Assembly: GCF_000716445.1 (NCBI RefSeq)
Contig: NZ_JNWK01000005.1
Span: forward strand, 1-64,000
Reading direction: 5' to 3'
From: Streptomyces wedmorensis
Lineage (GTDB): Bacteria; Actinomycetota; Actinomycetes; Streptomycetales; Streptomycetaceae
Length of the DNA: 64,000 nucleotides
Shown: positions 19,705 through 31,004 of the stretch, piece by piece
Layout: every line of letters begins with the position of its first letter
How positions within the stretch are numbered: position 1 is the stretch's first letter
The notes under the pieces: model-generated
What the model saw: the letters and a program-made list of their open reading frames with translations, nothing else
Databases searched by the model: none
Told to the model about the DNA's origin: nothing
Translations under genes and position numbers: made by a program

Positions 19705-20565
19705 TCAGCTCGGGCCGGCCGACCAGTCGACGATGCGGATGGCCGCGCCCGCCGCCTCGCGGCCACGGCAGTGGGCGCGGTGGTGGCGCAGGACGGCGTC
19801 GATGTCGAGGTTGCGGGCGAACTCGGGCCGGGCGGCCAGACGTTGGGCGTAGGCCCAGAGCGCCGGGTGTCCGGCGACGCGGTCCATGGCGGCGGCGTCC
19901 AGGTGCCAGCGGTGGACGGTGTCGAGCTGGACGAGGGTGACCCAGACGTGCACGTCGGCGGCGGTCGGCGCGTCACCGAGCACGTACGGCCCGCGGGCGA
20001 GCCGGCGTTCCAGGCGGCCGAGCGCGGAGAAGAGGACGGTCAGCGGGTCGCGGTGGGCGGCCTCGCCGTCGATGCCGAGTTCACCTGCCCGCTGGGCGGC
20101 CCGGTTCACGCTCCGCTCGCACAGGTCCGCGATCGCGTCGATCTCACGGCGCCGCGCGCTCGGCAGCAGGTCGGGGCCGTCGCCGCGGAAGCGGAGGGCG
20201 AGGTCGCGGAGGATGTCGGGGACGTGGGTGCTCACGATCCGTCCGGTCCAGCCGTCACTCAGGACGGGCGCGGCGGCCGGGCCGTCGTAGAGGTGGGCGC
20301 TCGCCTCGTACAGCGGGCGGAGGACGGCGTATCCGCCGTCGGGCGTGTCGGGGGTCTCGGGCAGCACGGTGAGCGGGAGCGTGTCGTCGAGGCCGAGCAG
20401 GGCGTGGGTGACGGCGATCCTCAGACAGCCGGGTGTCGACGGTGCCACGTGGAGGCGGTAGCGGTACGGGACGGCGTAGTGGCCGCTGGCCGCGTCGCGG
20501 CCGATCCGGCCCCGGAAGGCGGGCACGGCGGAGGCGGGCAGGAGCGAGGACGGGACGACGGACAT
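19705..20565 (-). CDS. Glutathione S-transferase-like protein, ECM4/xi class
   Basis: A 286-residue protein with the layout of glutathionyl-hydroquinone reductases: an N-terminal thioredoxin-like part with GRIGRDAASGHYAVPYRYRL, the STHVPDIL strand, and a GST_C helical part with LARGPYVLGDAPTAADVHVW. In typical members a CPWA motif carries the catalytic cysteine after the first strand; here the aligned segment reads STPGCLR, so that position is Thr and the only nearby Cys is three residues later. Streptomyces use mycothiol rather than glutathione, so the thiol substrate is uncertain. ATG at 20565 has AAGGGAGAAG just upstream. An orphan leader peptide lies 430 bases upstream on the same strand. 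Confidence 0.8.
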   Translation of the reverse strand: MSVVPSSLLPASAVPAFRGRIGRDAASGHYAVPYRYRLHVAPSTPGCLRIAVTHALLGLDDTLPLTVLPETPDTPDGGYAVLRPLYEASAHLYDGPAAAPVLSDGWTGRIVSTHVPDILRDLALRFRGDGPDLLPSARRREIDAIADLCERSVNRAAQRAGELGIDGEAAHRDPLTVLFSALGRLERRLARGPYVLGDAPTAADVHVWVTLVQLDTVHRWHLDAAAMDRVAGHPALWAYAQRLAARPEFARNLDIDAVLRHHRAHCRGREAAGAAIRIVDWSAGPS

Positions 20566-20695
20566 GCTTCTCCCTTGAGGGTGCTCGGTGCCGGGTCCGG
20601 CCGACTCCACGCGGTGCCGGTCGCGGAGGCACGACGAACGGCACCGGCACGCCGGCCGGGGGGCAGAGGTACGGGAAGGAAGTGCGGGCGGACCC

Positions 20696-20803
20696 GGGCG
20701 CGTTGCCCCACCGGACGGACCGGGCGGACTCGGGCACGATGACCCACCAGGCGGACCGGGCGGAACCGGGCACGATGACCCACCGGACGGACCGGGCAGG
20801 CTC
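20696..20803. repeat. 36-bp tandem repeat array, three copies plus decayed copies
   Basis: Units at 20696-20731, 20732-20767 and 20768-20803 differ at a few positions and share ACCCACCGGACGGACCGGGC-like cores; degenerate copies continue to about 20880. The array lies between the GST-like gene and the leader peptide, in a stretch with no convincing gene. The 36-base period is a multiple of three, but no ORF across it looks real. Confidence 0.85.
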
Positions 20804-20993
20804 GGGCAGCTGGACCCACGGCCGGTTCGGGCGCGTCGCCCACCCGGCGGACCGGGCAGGGGCGGGCACCTTGACCAGCGGACGGCCCGGCGGCGCCGGA
20901 TCCGGTCCGCCCGGAGGACTACGGGCGGGGCGGTGGGGCGGAGGCCGGGTGGGGGATCCGGGTCCTGTTCGGCCCGGACCCGCCGGACAGGCC

Positions 20994-21104
20994 CTAGGCG
21001 GCGCTGCAGACCCGCAGCAGATCGATGTGGCGGCGGGACGTGAGGGGCAGGGAGCGCGGGAGGGGCGCGGCGTGTGACGTGTCCCGCCGGCCGCTGCGTC
21101 CCAT
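20994..21104 (-). CDS. Putative cysteine-type leader peptide
   Basis: A 36-residue ORF, too short for most gene finders, starting MGRSGRRDTSH and ending SRRHIDLLRVCSAA-stop. The R-H-I/V-D-L-x-R-V/M pattern with a cysteine near the end is that of the actinobacterial leader peptides found upstream of sulfur assimilation and cysteine/methionine genes, where ribosome stalling on Cys codons is thought to control downstream expression. It is divergent from an Rrf2-family regulator, matching a sulfur locus. The next gene downstream on its strand, a GST-like gene, starts 430 bases away behind a tandem repeat array, so its usual partner operon seems lost or moved. Confidence 0.7.
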   Translation of the reverse strand: MGRSGRRDTSHAAPLPRSLPLTSRRHIDLLRVCSAA

Positions 21105-21293
21105 GGTTGCCTACCTGTTCGCTCGGATTTCCCGTCCATGAGTGTCCGGCGGGCCACCGGCGGCGTCAAGGGTGCGGTACGGCCCGGCTGTCGGGCGGCG
21201 ATCCGGCCGGTCGGCGTCGTGGGCCTCCCCTGGGCCGCAGCTCGCCCGGCGGTGTGCGGGCATGTCGTCGCGCCCGTACGGAATAATGCGCGC

Positions 21294-21749
21294 ATGCGCA
21301 TTTCAGCCAGGGCCGACTACGCGGTGCGGGCAGCCCTCCAGCTCGCGGCCTCCCAGGATTCGGGGCCGCTGAAGGCCGAGGCCATCGCCGAGGGCCAGGG
21401 CATCTCGCACAAGTTCCTGGAGGGGATCCTCGGCGACATGCGCAAGGGCGGTCTCGTGCAGAGCCAGCGGGGCGGCAACGGCGGCTACTGGCTGGCCAGG
21501 CCCGCGGAGACGATCTCGGTGGCGGACGTCATCCGCTGCGTGGACGGGCCGCTGGTCTCCGTCCGCGGGGAGCGCCCGCCGGACCTGTCCTACACCGGCC
21601 CGGCCGAGTCGCTGCTGACGCTCTGGATCGCCCTGCGGGCCGGCGTCCGCGAGGTGCTCGGGGTGTCGCTCGCCGAGGTGGCGGCGGCCAAGCTGCCGGC
21701 CGGGGTCGTCGCACTCGCGGACGACCCGGAGGCCTGGACCAACCCCTGA
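21294..21749 (+). CDS. Rrf2 family transcriptional regulator
   Basis: A 151-residue winged-helix regulator. It starts MRISARADYAVRAALQLA, and GISHKFLEGILGDMRKGGLV plus SQRGGNGGYWLARP form the Rrf2 recognition helix and wing. Only one cysteine (C82, in VIRCVDGPL) is present, so the three-Cys iron-sulfur site of IscR/NsrR is missing; this fits CymR-like members that respond to cysteine metabolism via a partner. ATG 21294 is chosen because the family begins here; the preceding frame is unlike protein. The neighbouring leader peptide and SfnB-like flavoenzyme support a sulfur-starvation regulon. Confidence 0.88.
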   Translation: MRISARADYAVRAALQLAASQDSGPLKAEAIAEGQGISHKFLEGILGDMRKGGLVQSQRGGNGGYWLARPAETISVADVIRCVDGPLVSVRGERPPDLSYTGPAESLLTLWIALRAGVREVLGVSLAEVAAAKLPAGVVALADDPEAWTNP

Positions 21750-21870
21750 CCCGCGGATCGAACCTCCGCCGAGCCGCGTCGACTTGACGTCATCCCACTG
21801 ATCAAGACACCCCTGTCCAAGCCGTGGACGCCTCTTGGGGTGGGCGCCTCACGTCTGCCACTATCCCTAC

Positions 21871-21886
21871 TATTCCAGTGGGAATA
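21871..21886. promoter_or_regulatory. Palindrome in the promoter of the SfnB-like gene
   Basis: TATTCC-agtg-GGAATA, a perfect six-base inverted repeat, 22 bases before the GTG at 21908 and just downstream of a short run of unusually AT-containing sequence. A GGAATA half-site also occurs at 21280-21285, a few bases before the rrf2 start. Rrf2-type regulators bind AT-containing dyads, so it is a candidate operator, by inference. Confidence 0.45.
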
Positions 21887-21907
21887 CGAGAGATCAGGTG
21901 AGGTGAC

Positions 21908-23344
21908 GTGAGCACGCCGAGGAAATCGCCGAAGAGACCCGCCCCGCGCACCACCTCCGCACCGGTCGTCCACCCCGTCGACCGGCCCGCCGACGACGAG
22001 ATCTGGCGCCGCGTCACCCGCGAACTCGCCGACGACCTCGCCGTCGACGCCCTCGCCAGGGACCGTGCGGGCAAGGCACCGTTCGACGAGGTCGCCCGCC
22101 TCCAGGAAGCCGGGCTCCCCGCCCTCCTCACGGCCCCGGGACCGGCCCGGCGCGGCGCCGACTGGCGCGCCGCGTGCGCCGTGGTGCGCGAGATCGCCGC
22201 CGCCGACAGCTCGGTGGGCGAACTCCTCGCCCACCACTACGCGCTGTCCTGGAGCAGCCGCTTCTTCGGCCCGGCAGCGGCGGAGGAGCACCCGCCCGGA
22301 TCGGCCCCGGACGAGGACGGCGGCGACCCGACGACGCCGGCGGAGACGCTCACGCCGGGCACCGGGCGGACGGCGGGCGCACCGCACACCGCACGGCCCC
22401 CTCTCGCCCTCGACGTCTGTACGGCCGAGGAGCGCTGGCTGCTCGCCGGCGGCATCGAGCCGGCGCGGGGCGAGGCCGAACCGGGACTCACGCTCACGCC
22501 CGCCGCAGGCGACGGCTGGGTCCTCGACGGCCGGCGCTCGTTCGCCTCCGGCGTGACGGTGGCCGACCGGCTGGTCGTCGGCGTCCGGCCCGGCGGCACC
22601 GGCGATCTGCTGGTCGTCCTGGTGGACCCGGCCCACCCCGGGGTGTTCACGGACGCGGGAACGGACCGGGTCGGGCAGAGGCTCGCCGGCGCGGGGACCG
22701 TCACCTTCGACCACGTGCCGGTGGCACCCGAGCACGTCCTCGGCGCACTCCCCCACGACGAGCACGCCGTCGCCCCGTTCGCCACCCTCGCGCCGCTCGC
22801 CCTGCGACTGCTGCTCGTCCAGGTCGGACTCGGCATAGCCGAGGGCGCGCTCGCCGAGGCCCGGGACATCAGCCGCGCGGGGCAAGCGGGTCCGGCACCG
22901 GCCGACCTCGCGGACGGCACGATCGTCGCGGACGGGTCCGCGACGGGCGGTGTCGGGGACGACCCGTACCTCCTCCTCGCGTACGGGGAGCTGGCGACCG
23001 CCGCGCACGCCGCCGCCGCCGTGGTCGAGCGGGCGACGGACGCCCTGGCGCGCGGGCTGCTCGCCGGGCGGTCGCTCGGCCCGGAGGAACGCGCCGACAT
23101 CGCCGTCCTCGTGGCGGCGGCCGAGACCGTCACCGGCCGGGCGGCCGTCCACATCACCACCCGCATCCTGGAACTCGTCGACACCGGGACGGGTCCCGAC
23201 CCCCGGGGCGGCGGACCGGGCTTCGACCGCTTCTGGCGCAACGCCCGCGCCCTCACCGCCCCCACGCAGGCGGCCCACCGGCTCCGGGACATCGGGGACC
23301 ACTACCTCAACGGCACCCACGCGCGACTCACCCTCCGGGCCTGA
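21908..23344 (+). CDS. Acyl-CoA dehydrogenase-fold flavoenzyme, SfnB/DszC-like
   Basis: A 478-residue protein of the acyl-CoA dehydrogenase fold in the group of flavin-dependent monooxygenases/sulfur acquisition oxidoreductases (SfnB, DszC). It has EIAAADSSVGELLAHHYALSW in the N-terminal helical domain, the middle strand WVLDGRRSFASGVTVADRLVV, and a C-terminal helix with RNARALTAPTQAAHRLRDIGDHYLNG, typical of SfnB-like proteins. A Pro/Gly/Thr-rich insert is present around residues 120-165. It probably oxidises a sulfur-containing or acyl substrate using reduced flavin supplied by a separate reductase, not encoded here. It follows the Rrf2 gene by 158 bases containing a palindrome, which suggests regulation by it. 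Confidence 0.75.
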   Translation: MSTPRKSPKRPAPRTTSAPVVHPVDRPADDEIWRRVTRELADDLAVDALARDRAGKAPFDEVARLQEAGLPALLTAPGPARRGADWRAACAVVREIAAADSSVGELLAHHYALSWSSRFFGPAAAEEHPPGSAPDEDGGDPTTPAETLTPGTGRTAGAPHTARPPLALDVCTAEERWLLAGGIEPARGEAEPGLTLTPAAGDGWVLDGRRSFASGVTVADRLVVGVRPGGTGDLLVVLVDPAHPGVFTDAGTDRVGQRLAGAGTVTFDHVPVAPEHVLGALPHDEHAVAPFATLAPLALRLLLVQVGLGIAEGALAEARDISRAGQAGPAPADLADGTIVADGSATGGVGDDPYLLLAYGELATAAHAAAAVVERATDALARGLLAGRSLGPEERADIAVLVAAAETVTGRAAVHITTRILELVDTGTGPDPRGGGPGFDRFWRNARALTAPTQAAHRLRDIGDHYLNGTHARLTLRA

Positions 23345-23503
23345 GCGCGCCGCCCCGCGCGGCCGGAACGGCGTACGAAGGGACGGACGGTCCGGCATGT
23401 CGGGACGTCCGGCCCTCCCGTCAAGCGGCCGATGGGCCCAAGCTGGAGACAACAGGGCCCGGCCGCCTGGCGGGCCCGTCACCGCGCCGACGGAGGCAGC
23501 CTG

Positions 23504-24376
23504 ATGAGTCGTGAGATCGTCGCCGGAGTGGACGGCTCCCCCGAGAGCCTCGCGGCGGCCGACTGGGCCGCCCGCGAGGCCCTCCACCGGGGGCTTCCAC
23601 TGCGGCTCGCCCACGCCTGGCGCTGGGAGCCCCTCGACATCCCGCTGGTCCAGGACCCCGAGACCCAGCAGCGCGCGGCGTTCACCGTCCTGCGCGAGGC
23701 CGAGGCCACCATCGCGGCACGCCACCCGGACCTCACGCTCACGTCCGAGGTGCTCCCCGACACGCCGGTGGCCGCGCTGCTCGGCACCGAGGAGCGGGCC
23801 GAGATGCTCGTCATCGGTTCGCGCGGCCACGGCGCCGTGGCCGGATTCCTGCTCGGCTCGCACGGCCAGCAGATCATCGCCGCCGCCACCCGCCCCGTGG
23901 TGGCCGTCCGCTCCCGCGACGGCGAGCAGACCGAACCGCCCGCCGGACACGTCCTGGTCGGGCAGCACGGCGACCCCGAGGACAGCGCCGCCGCCCTGGG
24001 CTTCGCCTTCGCGACCGCCGCCGCGCGCGGGGCGTCGGTGCGGGCCGTCCGCGCCTGGAGCCTGCCGCCCCTGTACGCGTACAGCCCGGCCTCGATGCGA
24101 CTCGCCGACGAGGCCGGCGGGCTCGTGCCGTACGAGGAGAAGGCGCTGCGCGAGGCACTGGCCCCCTGGCGTGAGCGGTACCCGGACGTTCCGGTGACCG
24201 AGCACGTCGAACTGGGCAGCGCGGGGCAGGTGCTGCTCTCGTCCTCGGGATCCGCCCGGCTCCTGGTGGTCGGCCGCCGGGCCCGGCGCGGCGCGATCGG
24301 ACCGCGGATCGGTTCCGTGGCGCACGCGGCGCTCCATCTCGCGCCCTGCCCGGTGGCGGTGATCCCGCAGGGCTGA
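23504..24376 (+). CDS. Universal stress protein, two Usp domains
   Basis: A 290-residue tandem UspA protein. Domain 1 (1-140) starts REIVAGVDGSPESLAAADW and carries the ATP-binding motif GSRGHG...GFLLGS (G-x2-G-x9-G-S). Domain 2 (150-290) begins HVLVGQHGDPEDS and ends with GRRARRGAIGPRIGSVAHA, where the second motif glycine is Ala, so nucleotide binding may be restricted to domain 1. Cytoplasmic; family members support survival in stress or hypoxia. ATG 23504 has GGAGG eight bases upstream; the longer frame is discarded. Confidence 0.92.
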   Translation: MSREIVAGVDGSPESLAAADWAAREALHRGLPLRLAHAWRWEPLDIPLVQDPETQQRAAFTVLREAEATIAARHPDLTLTSEVLPDTPVAALLGTEERAEMLVIGSRGHGAVAGFLLGSHGQQIIAAATRPVVAVRSRDGEQTEPPAGHVLVGQHGDPEDSAAALGFAFATAAARGASVRAVRAWSLPPLYAYSPASMRLADEAGGLVPYEEKALREALAPWRERYPDVPVTEHVELGSAGQVLLSSSGSARLLVVGRRARRGAIGPRIGSVAHAALHLAPCPVAVIPQG

Positions 24377-24513
24377 AAGGCTCGGACGCGGGTTGACGCG
24401 TCGGGTTGACGGAGAGTGTCGGGGCGGCCCGGGGCGGACAGTGTTACCGCCGTCGCCCCGGTGGCTCTCCCGGCACCGGACCTCCGGCGACCTCGGCGAG
24501 AGAGCGGAGCTCC

Positions 24514-25125
24514 ATGCGGCACAACGATCGTCCCGGCCACCACGACCATCCCGCGCCCGCGCGCGGCCGGCACCGCGGGAGCGGCGGGGCGCGCCGCCGG
24601 GCGTCCCACCCCTCCTTCCGTGCCACCGTCGCGCTGACCGGGGCCGCCGCCCTGCTCGCGGTGGTGACGGGAATGTACGTGGCGGCGCCGGCCCCGGCCG
24701 TCTCCGCGGCGGTCGCCCCGGCGGCGGCCGGCGGCGAGGCCCGGCAGTTCGTCGAGGAGGTCGTCGAGCTCGCCAACACCGAGCGGGAGAGGGCGGGTTG
24801 CGGACCGCTGCGCTCCGAGAACCGCCTGCGGACCGCGGCCCAGGGCCACGCCGACGACATGGCGGCCCGCGACTACTACGAGCACCACACCCCGGAGGGC
24901 CGCGACGCGGGCGACCGGATCACCGGCGCCGGGTACGCGTGGTCGACCTGGGGCGAGAACATCCACCGCGGGCCCAGGACCCCGGCCCACGCGATGGAGG
25001 ACTGGATGAACAGTCCCGGCCACCGGGCGAACATCCTCAACTGCGCCTTCAGGGACATCGGCGTCGGCGTGACCCTGACCTCCAACGGCCCCTGGTGGGT
25101 GCAGGACTTCGGCGCCAGACGCTGA
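24514..25125 (+). CDS. Secreted CAP (SCP/PR1) domain protein
   Basis: A 203-residue exported protein. The N-terminus is His/Arg-rich (residues 1-30), then a hydrophobic segment VALTGAAALLAVVTGMYVAA acts as signal peptide or anchor. The CAP domain runs from about 80 to 203, with FVEEVVELANTERERAGCGPL, the acid/His site HADDMAARDYYEHHTPEG, GENIHRGP and the C-terminal SPGHRANILNC followed by WWVQDFG. Bacterial CAP proteins lie outside the membrane and bind lipids or act on the wall; no enzyme activity is certain. It ends 16 bases from the convergent sigma/CAP fusion gene, whose CAP domain is clearly similar. Confidence 0.9.
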   Translation: MRHNDRPGHHDHPAPARGRHRGSGGARRRASHPSFRATVALTGAAALLAVVTGMYVAAPAPAVSAAVAPAAAGGEARQFVEEVVELANTERERAGCGPLRSENRLRTAAQGHADDMAARDYYEHHTPEGRDAGDRITGAGYAWSTWGENIHRGPRTPAHAMEDWMNSPGHRANILNCAFRDIGVGVTLTSNGPWWVQDFGARR

Positions 25126-25141
25126 TCCCGGAGCGGCGGCG

Positions 25142-26602
25142 TCAGGACGCGGGGGCGGCCAGCTTCTGCACCCAGATCGTGCCGCCCGGCCCCGGCACCG
25201 ACGCCACGCCGGTGTCCCGGTAGCGGCAGTCCAGCATGTTCTCCTCGTGCATCGCGCCGTCGGTCCAGTCGTCGACGACGTCCGCGGGGTCGGACGAACC
25301 GCGGGCCAGGTTCTCGGCCCAGGCGCTCCAGTCGTATCCGGCGGCGGTGATCCGCGCGTCCGCGAAGTCGCCCTCCGGGCTGCTGTGCCCGTAGTAGCCG
25401 CGCGCCGCCATGTCCCGGGCGTAGGCGCGGGCCGCGGCGACCAGTCGCGCGTCGGTGTGCAGCGGGCCGCAACCCGCAGCCGCCCGCAGCCGGTTGACCT
25501 TCGCGGTCACCCGTTCCTCGGCGGTGGGCCGGGGCGCCGGGGGCGTCGTCCTGGGGGGTCGGGGCGGCCGGGTGGTCGGTGCGGGGACGGCGACGGTCGC
25601 AGCGGGTGCCGGGGGCGGGGTGGTGGTGGCGGGCGGGGGCGCGGCGACGGGCCTGGCGGGCACCGGCCGGGTGTCGGGCTGCCGGGGTGCGAGGAGTGCG
25701 GCGGCCCCGAGGACGGCGACGGCCGCGGCCGCGGCGACGTACGCGCGCCGGGCCGGCGTCCACCGGGACACGGTCTCGAAGGCGACGGGCTCGGTGGCGA
25801 GGGACTCCGCGCCGCGCAGCACCCCGGCGGCGGCGAGCGGGGGCACCAGGCCGATGCCGACGAGCAGGCCCTCGACCGGGGCGAGTCCGCGGCGGCCGGT
25901 CACGCGTCCGGTGCAGGCGGCGCAGGGGCGCAGGTGGCGGGCGACGCGTTTGCGCCAGAGCGGGGAGGGGCGCCCGTCCCAGGTCGTGACGGTCTCCGCG
26001 AGTTCGGGGCACCGCGGTACCGCGTCCAGGGCGCGGACCACGGCCCGGCCGGTCTCCAGGCGTTCCTTCATGCGCTGGATCCGGACGGCGGCGTGCTGCG
26101 GGGAGAGGCCGAGGCCCTCGGCCACGTCGGCGCGGGTCAGCTCGCCGGCGGCCTCCAGCCACCACAGGGAGAGGAGTTCGCGGTCGTCCTCGTCGAGCCA
26201 GCGGGTGGCGCGGGCGACGTCGCGGCGCTGCCCGGAGAGGCCGAGGCGGAGGATGGTGAGCTCGGTGAAGTCGCCGGCCGGGTCGGCGAGGTCCGCCGCC
26301 CGGTCGAGGCCGGGTAGGGGCGCCTGCTGGCGTTCGCGCCAGCGGCGCCGTATCCCGTTCATGGCGATGGCGACGAGCCAGGAGCGGAAGCGGTCGGGGT
26401 CGCGGAGGCCGGTGAGGCCGTCGAGGGCGCGGACCATCGTCTCCTGGACGATGTCGTCGGTGTCGGCGTGGCCGTCGAGGGCGCGGCCGACGACGTTGTG
26501 GACGAGGGGCAGGTACGCGCGCACCAAGGCGTCCCTGGCGTGCGCGTCACCGGCCCTGGCCGCCTCCACCAGTGCGGTGGTGCGGGCCTCGTCGCTGTGC
26601 AT
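25142..26602 (-). CDS. Membrane-tethered sigma-70 family factor fused to zinc-finger, TM and extracellular CAP domain
   Basis: A 486-residue multidomain protein. Residues 25-92 form sigma region 2 (HADTDDIVQETMVRALDG, FRSWLVAIAMNGIRRRWR). Residues 130-184 form region 4 with a helix-turn-helix (RADVAEGLGLSPQHAAVRIQ). C198, H223, C227 and C230 (HLRPCAAC, H-x3-C-x2-C) match the zinc-binding anti-sigma (ZAS) pattern. A hydrophobic span at 286-305 (RAYVAAAAAVAVLGAAALL) is followed by a Pro/Thr-rich linker (308-362), then a CAP domain (363-483) beginning TAKVNRLRAAAGCGPL and containing RDMAARGYYGHSSPEG and WAENLARG. The topology implies sigma inside and CAP outside, so extracellular signal could release or occlude the sigma part. 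No separate anti-sigma gene is adjacent. It is convergent with a free CAP gene. Confidence 0.9.
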   Translation of the reverse strand: MHSDEARTTALVEAARAGDAHARDALVRAYLPLVHNVVGRALDGHADTDDIVQETMVRALDGLTGLRDPDRFRSWLVAIAMNGIRRRWRERQQAPLPGLDRAADLADPAGDFTELTILRLGLSGQRRDVARATRWLDEDDRELLSLWWLEAAGELTRADVAEGLGLSPQHAAVRIQRMKERLETGRAVVRALDAVPRCPELAETVTTWDGRPSPLWRKRVARHLRPCAACTGRVTGRRGLAPVEGLLVGIGLVPPLAAAGVLRGAESLATEPVAFETVSRWTPARRAYVAAAAAVAVLGAAALLAPRQPDTRPVPARPVAAPPPATTTPPPAPAATVAVPAPTTRPPRPPRTTPPAPRPTAEERVTAKVNRLRAAAGCGPLHTDARLVAAARAYARDMAARGYYGHSSPEGDFADARITAAGYDWSAWAENLARGSSDPADVVDDWTDGAMHEENMLDCRYRDTGVASVPGPGGTIWVQKLAAPAS

Positions 26603-26697
26603 GGATCTGCTCCCTCATCCCTGGTCCGAGTCCCCCGTAGTTCGGAGACCCGTGGGCGCGGGAGGGATAACACTTCTTCCGGTGGTGCCTGGGGACC

Positions 26698-26991
26698 TTA
26701 CACCGGTGGCGCCGCGGGCAGGGTCGGGACCGTGGCCCCTTTGCCCTCCCGGACGGCTGCCACGACGGCGTCGTGCAGGTCGCGGCTCTCCTCCTCCGTC
26801 GCACACGGAACGGGACTGCCCGACATGGTGAACCAGTCGGACGCGCCGCTGTACTGCACGGCCACGCGTGCCTCTCGATCGGCAAAGGTCGTGTGCACGG
26901 TCAGATCGCCCGTGACGACTCCGGCCTCGTCGGTCAGCACCCCACCTCGCCCGGTGTACACACCGGCGGTCGTCCAAGATGCCCAACTCAT
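26698..26991 (-). CDS. Small hypothetical protein
   Basis: A 97-residue protein starting [17 protein letters not shown]. It reads as a compact beta-rich protein with [33 protein letters not shown] and a final helix [18 protein letters not shown] do not know the family. The start at 26991 was chosen because the longer reading frame (27078) would cross the terminator hairpin of icd. No signal or membrane span. It lies between icd and the sigma/CAP gene on the same strand. Confidence 0.6.
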   Translation of the reverse strand: MSWASWTTAGVYTGRGGVLTDEAGVVTGDLTVHTTFADREARVAVQYSGASDWFTMSGSPVPCATEEESRDLHDAVVAAVREGKGATVPTLPAAPPV

Positions 26992-27034
26992 CCATCCAGG
27001 TTCACACCAGGACGTGAGATGCGCCACCGACGGG

Positions 27035-27069
27035 ACCGCCCCGGCCGGAGGAGTTCCGGCCGGGGCGGT
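27035..27069. terminator. Terminator of the isocitrate dehydrogenase gene
   Basis: A perfect 15-bp stem (27035-27049 with 27055-27069) and a five-base loop, 42 bases past the icd stop on the minus strand. Confidence 0.85.
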
Positions 27070-27110
27070 GACGGTCACGCGCCGGTGCGGGCGACGCGTG
27101 CCGCGCCGGT

Positions 27111-30453
<3,343 letters not shown>

Positions 30454-30670
30454 GCCCCGATTCGAACCCACGCGCGGCCACCCCGCCCGCTGGACGCACC
30501 CGAACGACACGCGGGCACGGACGGACGCCCCGCGGTGGGGCGGACGGAGATCCGGCCCGGGGCGGCCCTCGGCGGGAGGGCGTGCGGCCGGGCGCCGCGA
30601 GCCGGGCGGGCCCTTCAGGACGGGGCCTGGGCCCGGCCGTGGGGCGCCCCGCGGGAGGCACCCCGTGTGG

Positions 30671-30961
30671 TCAGTGTCCGCGGGACGGGCGCTGGCCGAG
30701 GACCAGGAGGACGAGGCCCGTCAGCAGGGTGAGCACGCTCGCCACGCCGAGGCCGGCGCGTACGGCCCGGTCGTCGGCGAAGGGGGCGATCGCCTGGACG
30801 GCGAAGGCGGCGGCCATCAGCAGCTGGCCCCCGCCGTAGAGGCCCGTCCGGAAGACCCGGGTACGCAGCCAGGGCCAGACCCAGCCGGTGCGGATCGCGG
30901 CGACGCCGCCGATGGCGAAGAGGAGCGCGAGAGCGCCCGGGACGACGACGTGCCGGTCCAT
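30671..30961 (-). CDS. Small membrane protein
   Basis: A 96-residue protein with three hydrophobic segments (VVVPGALALLFAIGGVAAI, LLMAAAFAVQAIAPFA and LGVASVLTLLTGLVLLVLG). Starts MDRHVVVPG at 30961 with a GGGGG ribosome site. I do not know its function. It is on the same strand as the GH15 gene (stop 31005, 43 bases upstream) and probably in the same transcript. Confidence 0.7.
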   Translation of the reverse strand: MDRHVVVPGALALLFAIGGVAAIRTGWVWPWLRTRVFRTGLYGGGQLLMAAAFAVQAIAPFADDRAVRAGLGVASVLTLLTGLVLLVLGQRPSRGH

Positions 30962-31004
30962 GTCCGACCCCCTGGTCCCCGGCCCGCTGCCGGAGTCGGC
31001 GCGA

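Noticed and set aside
20696..20880. Possible CRISPR array
   Set aside because: Repeats are directly adjacent with no unique spacers and no cas genes nearby; it is a minisatellite.
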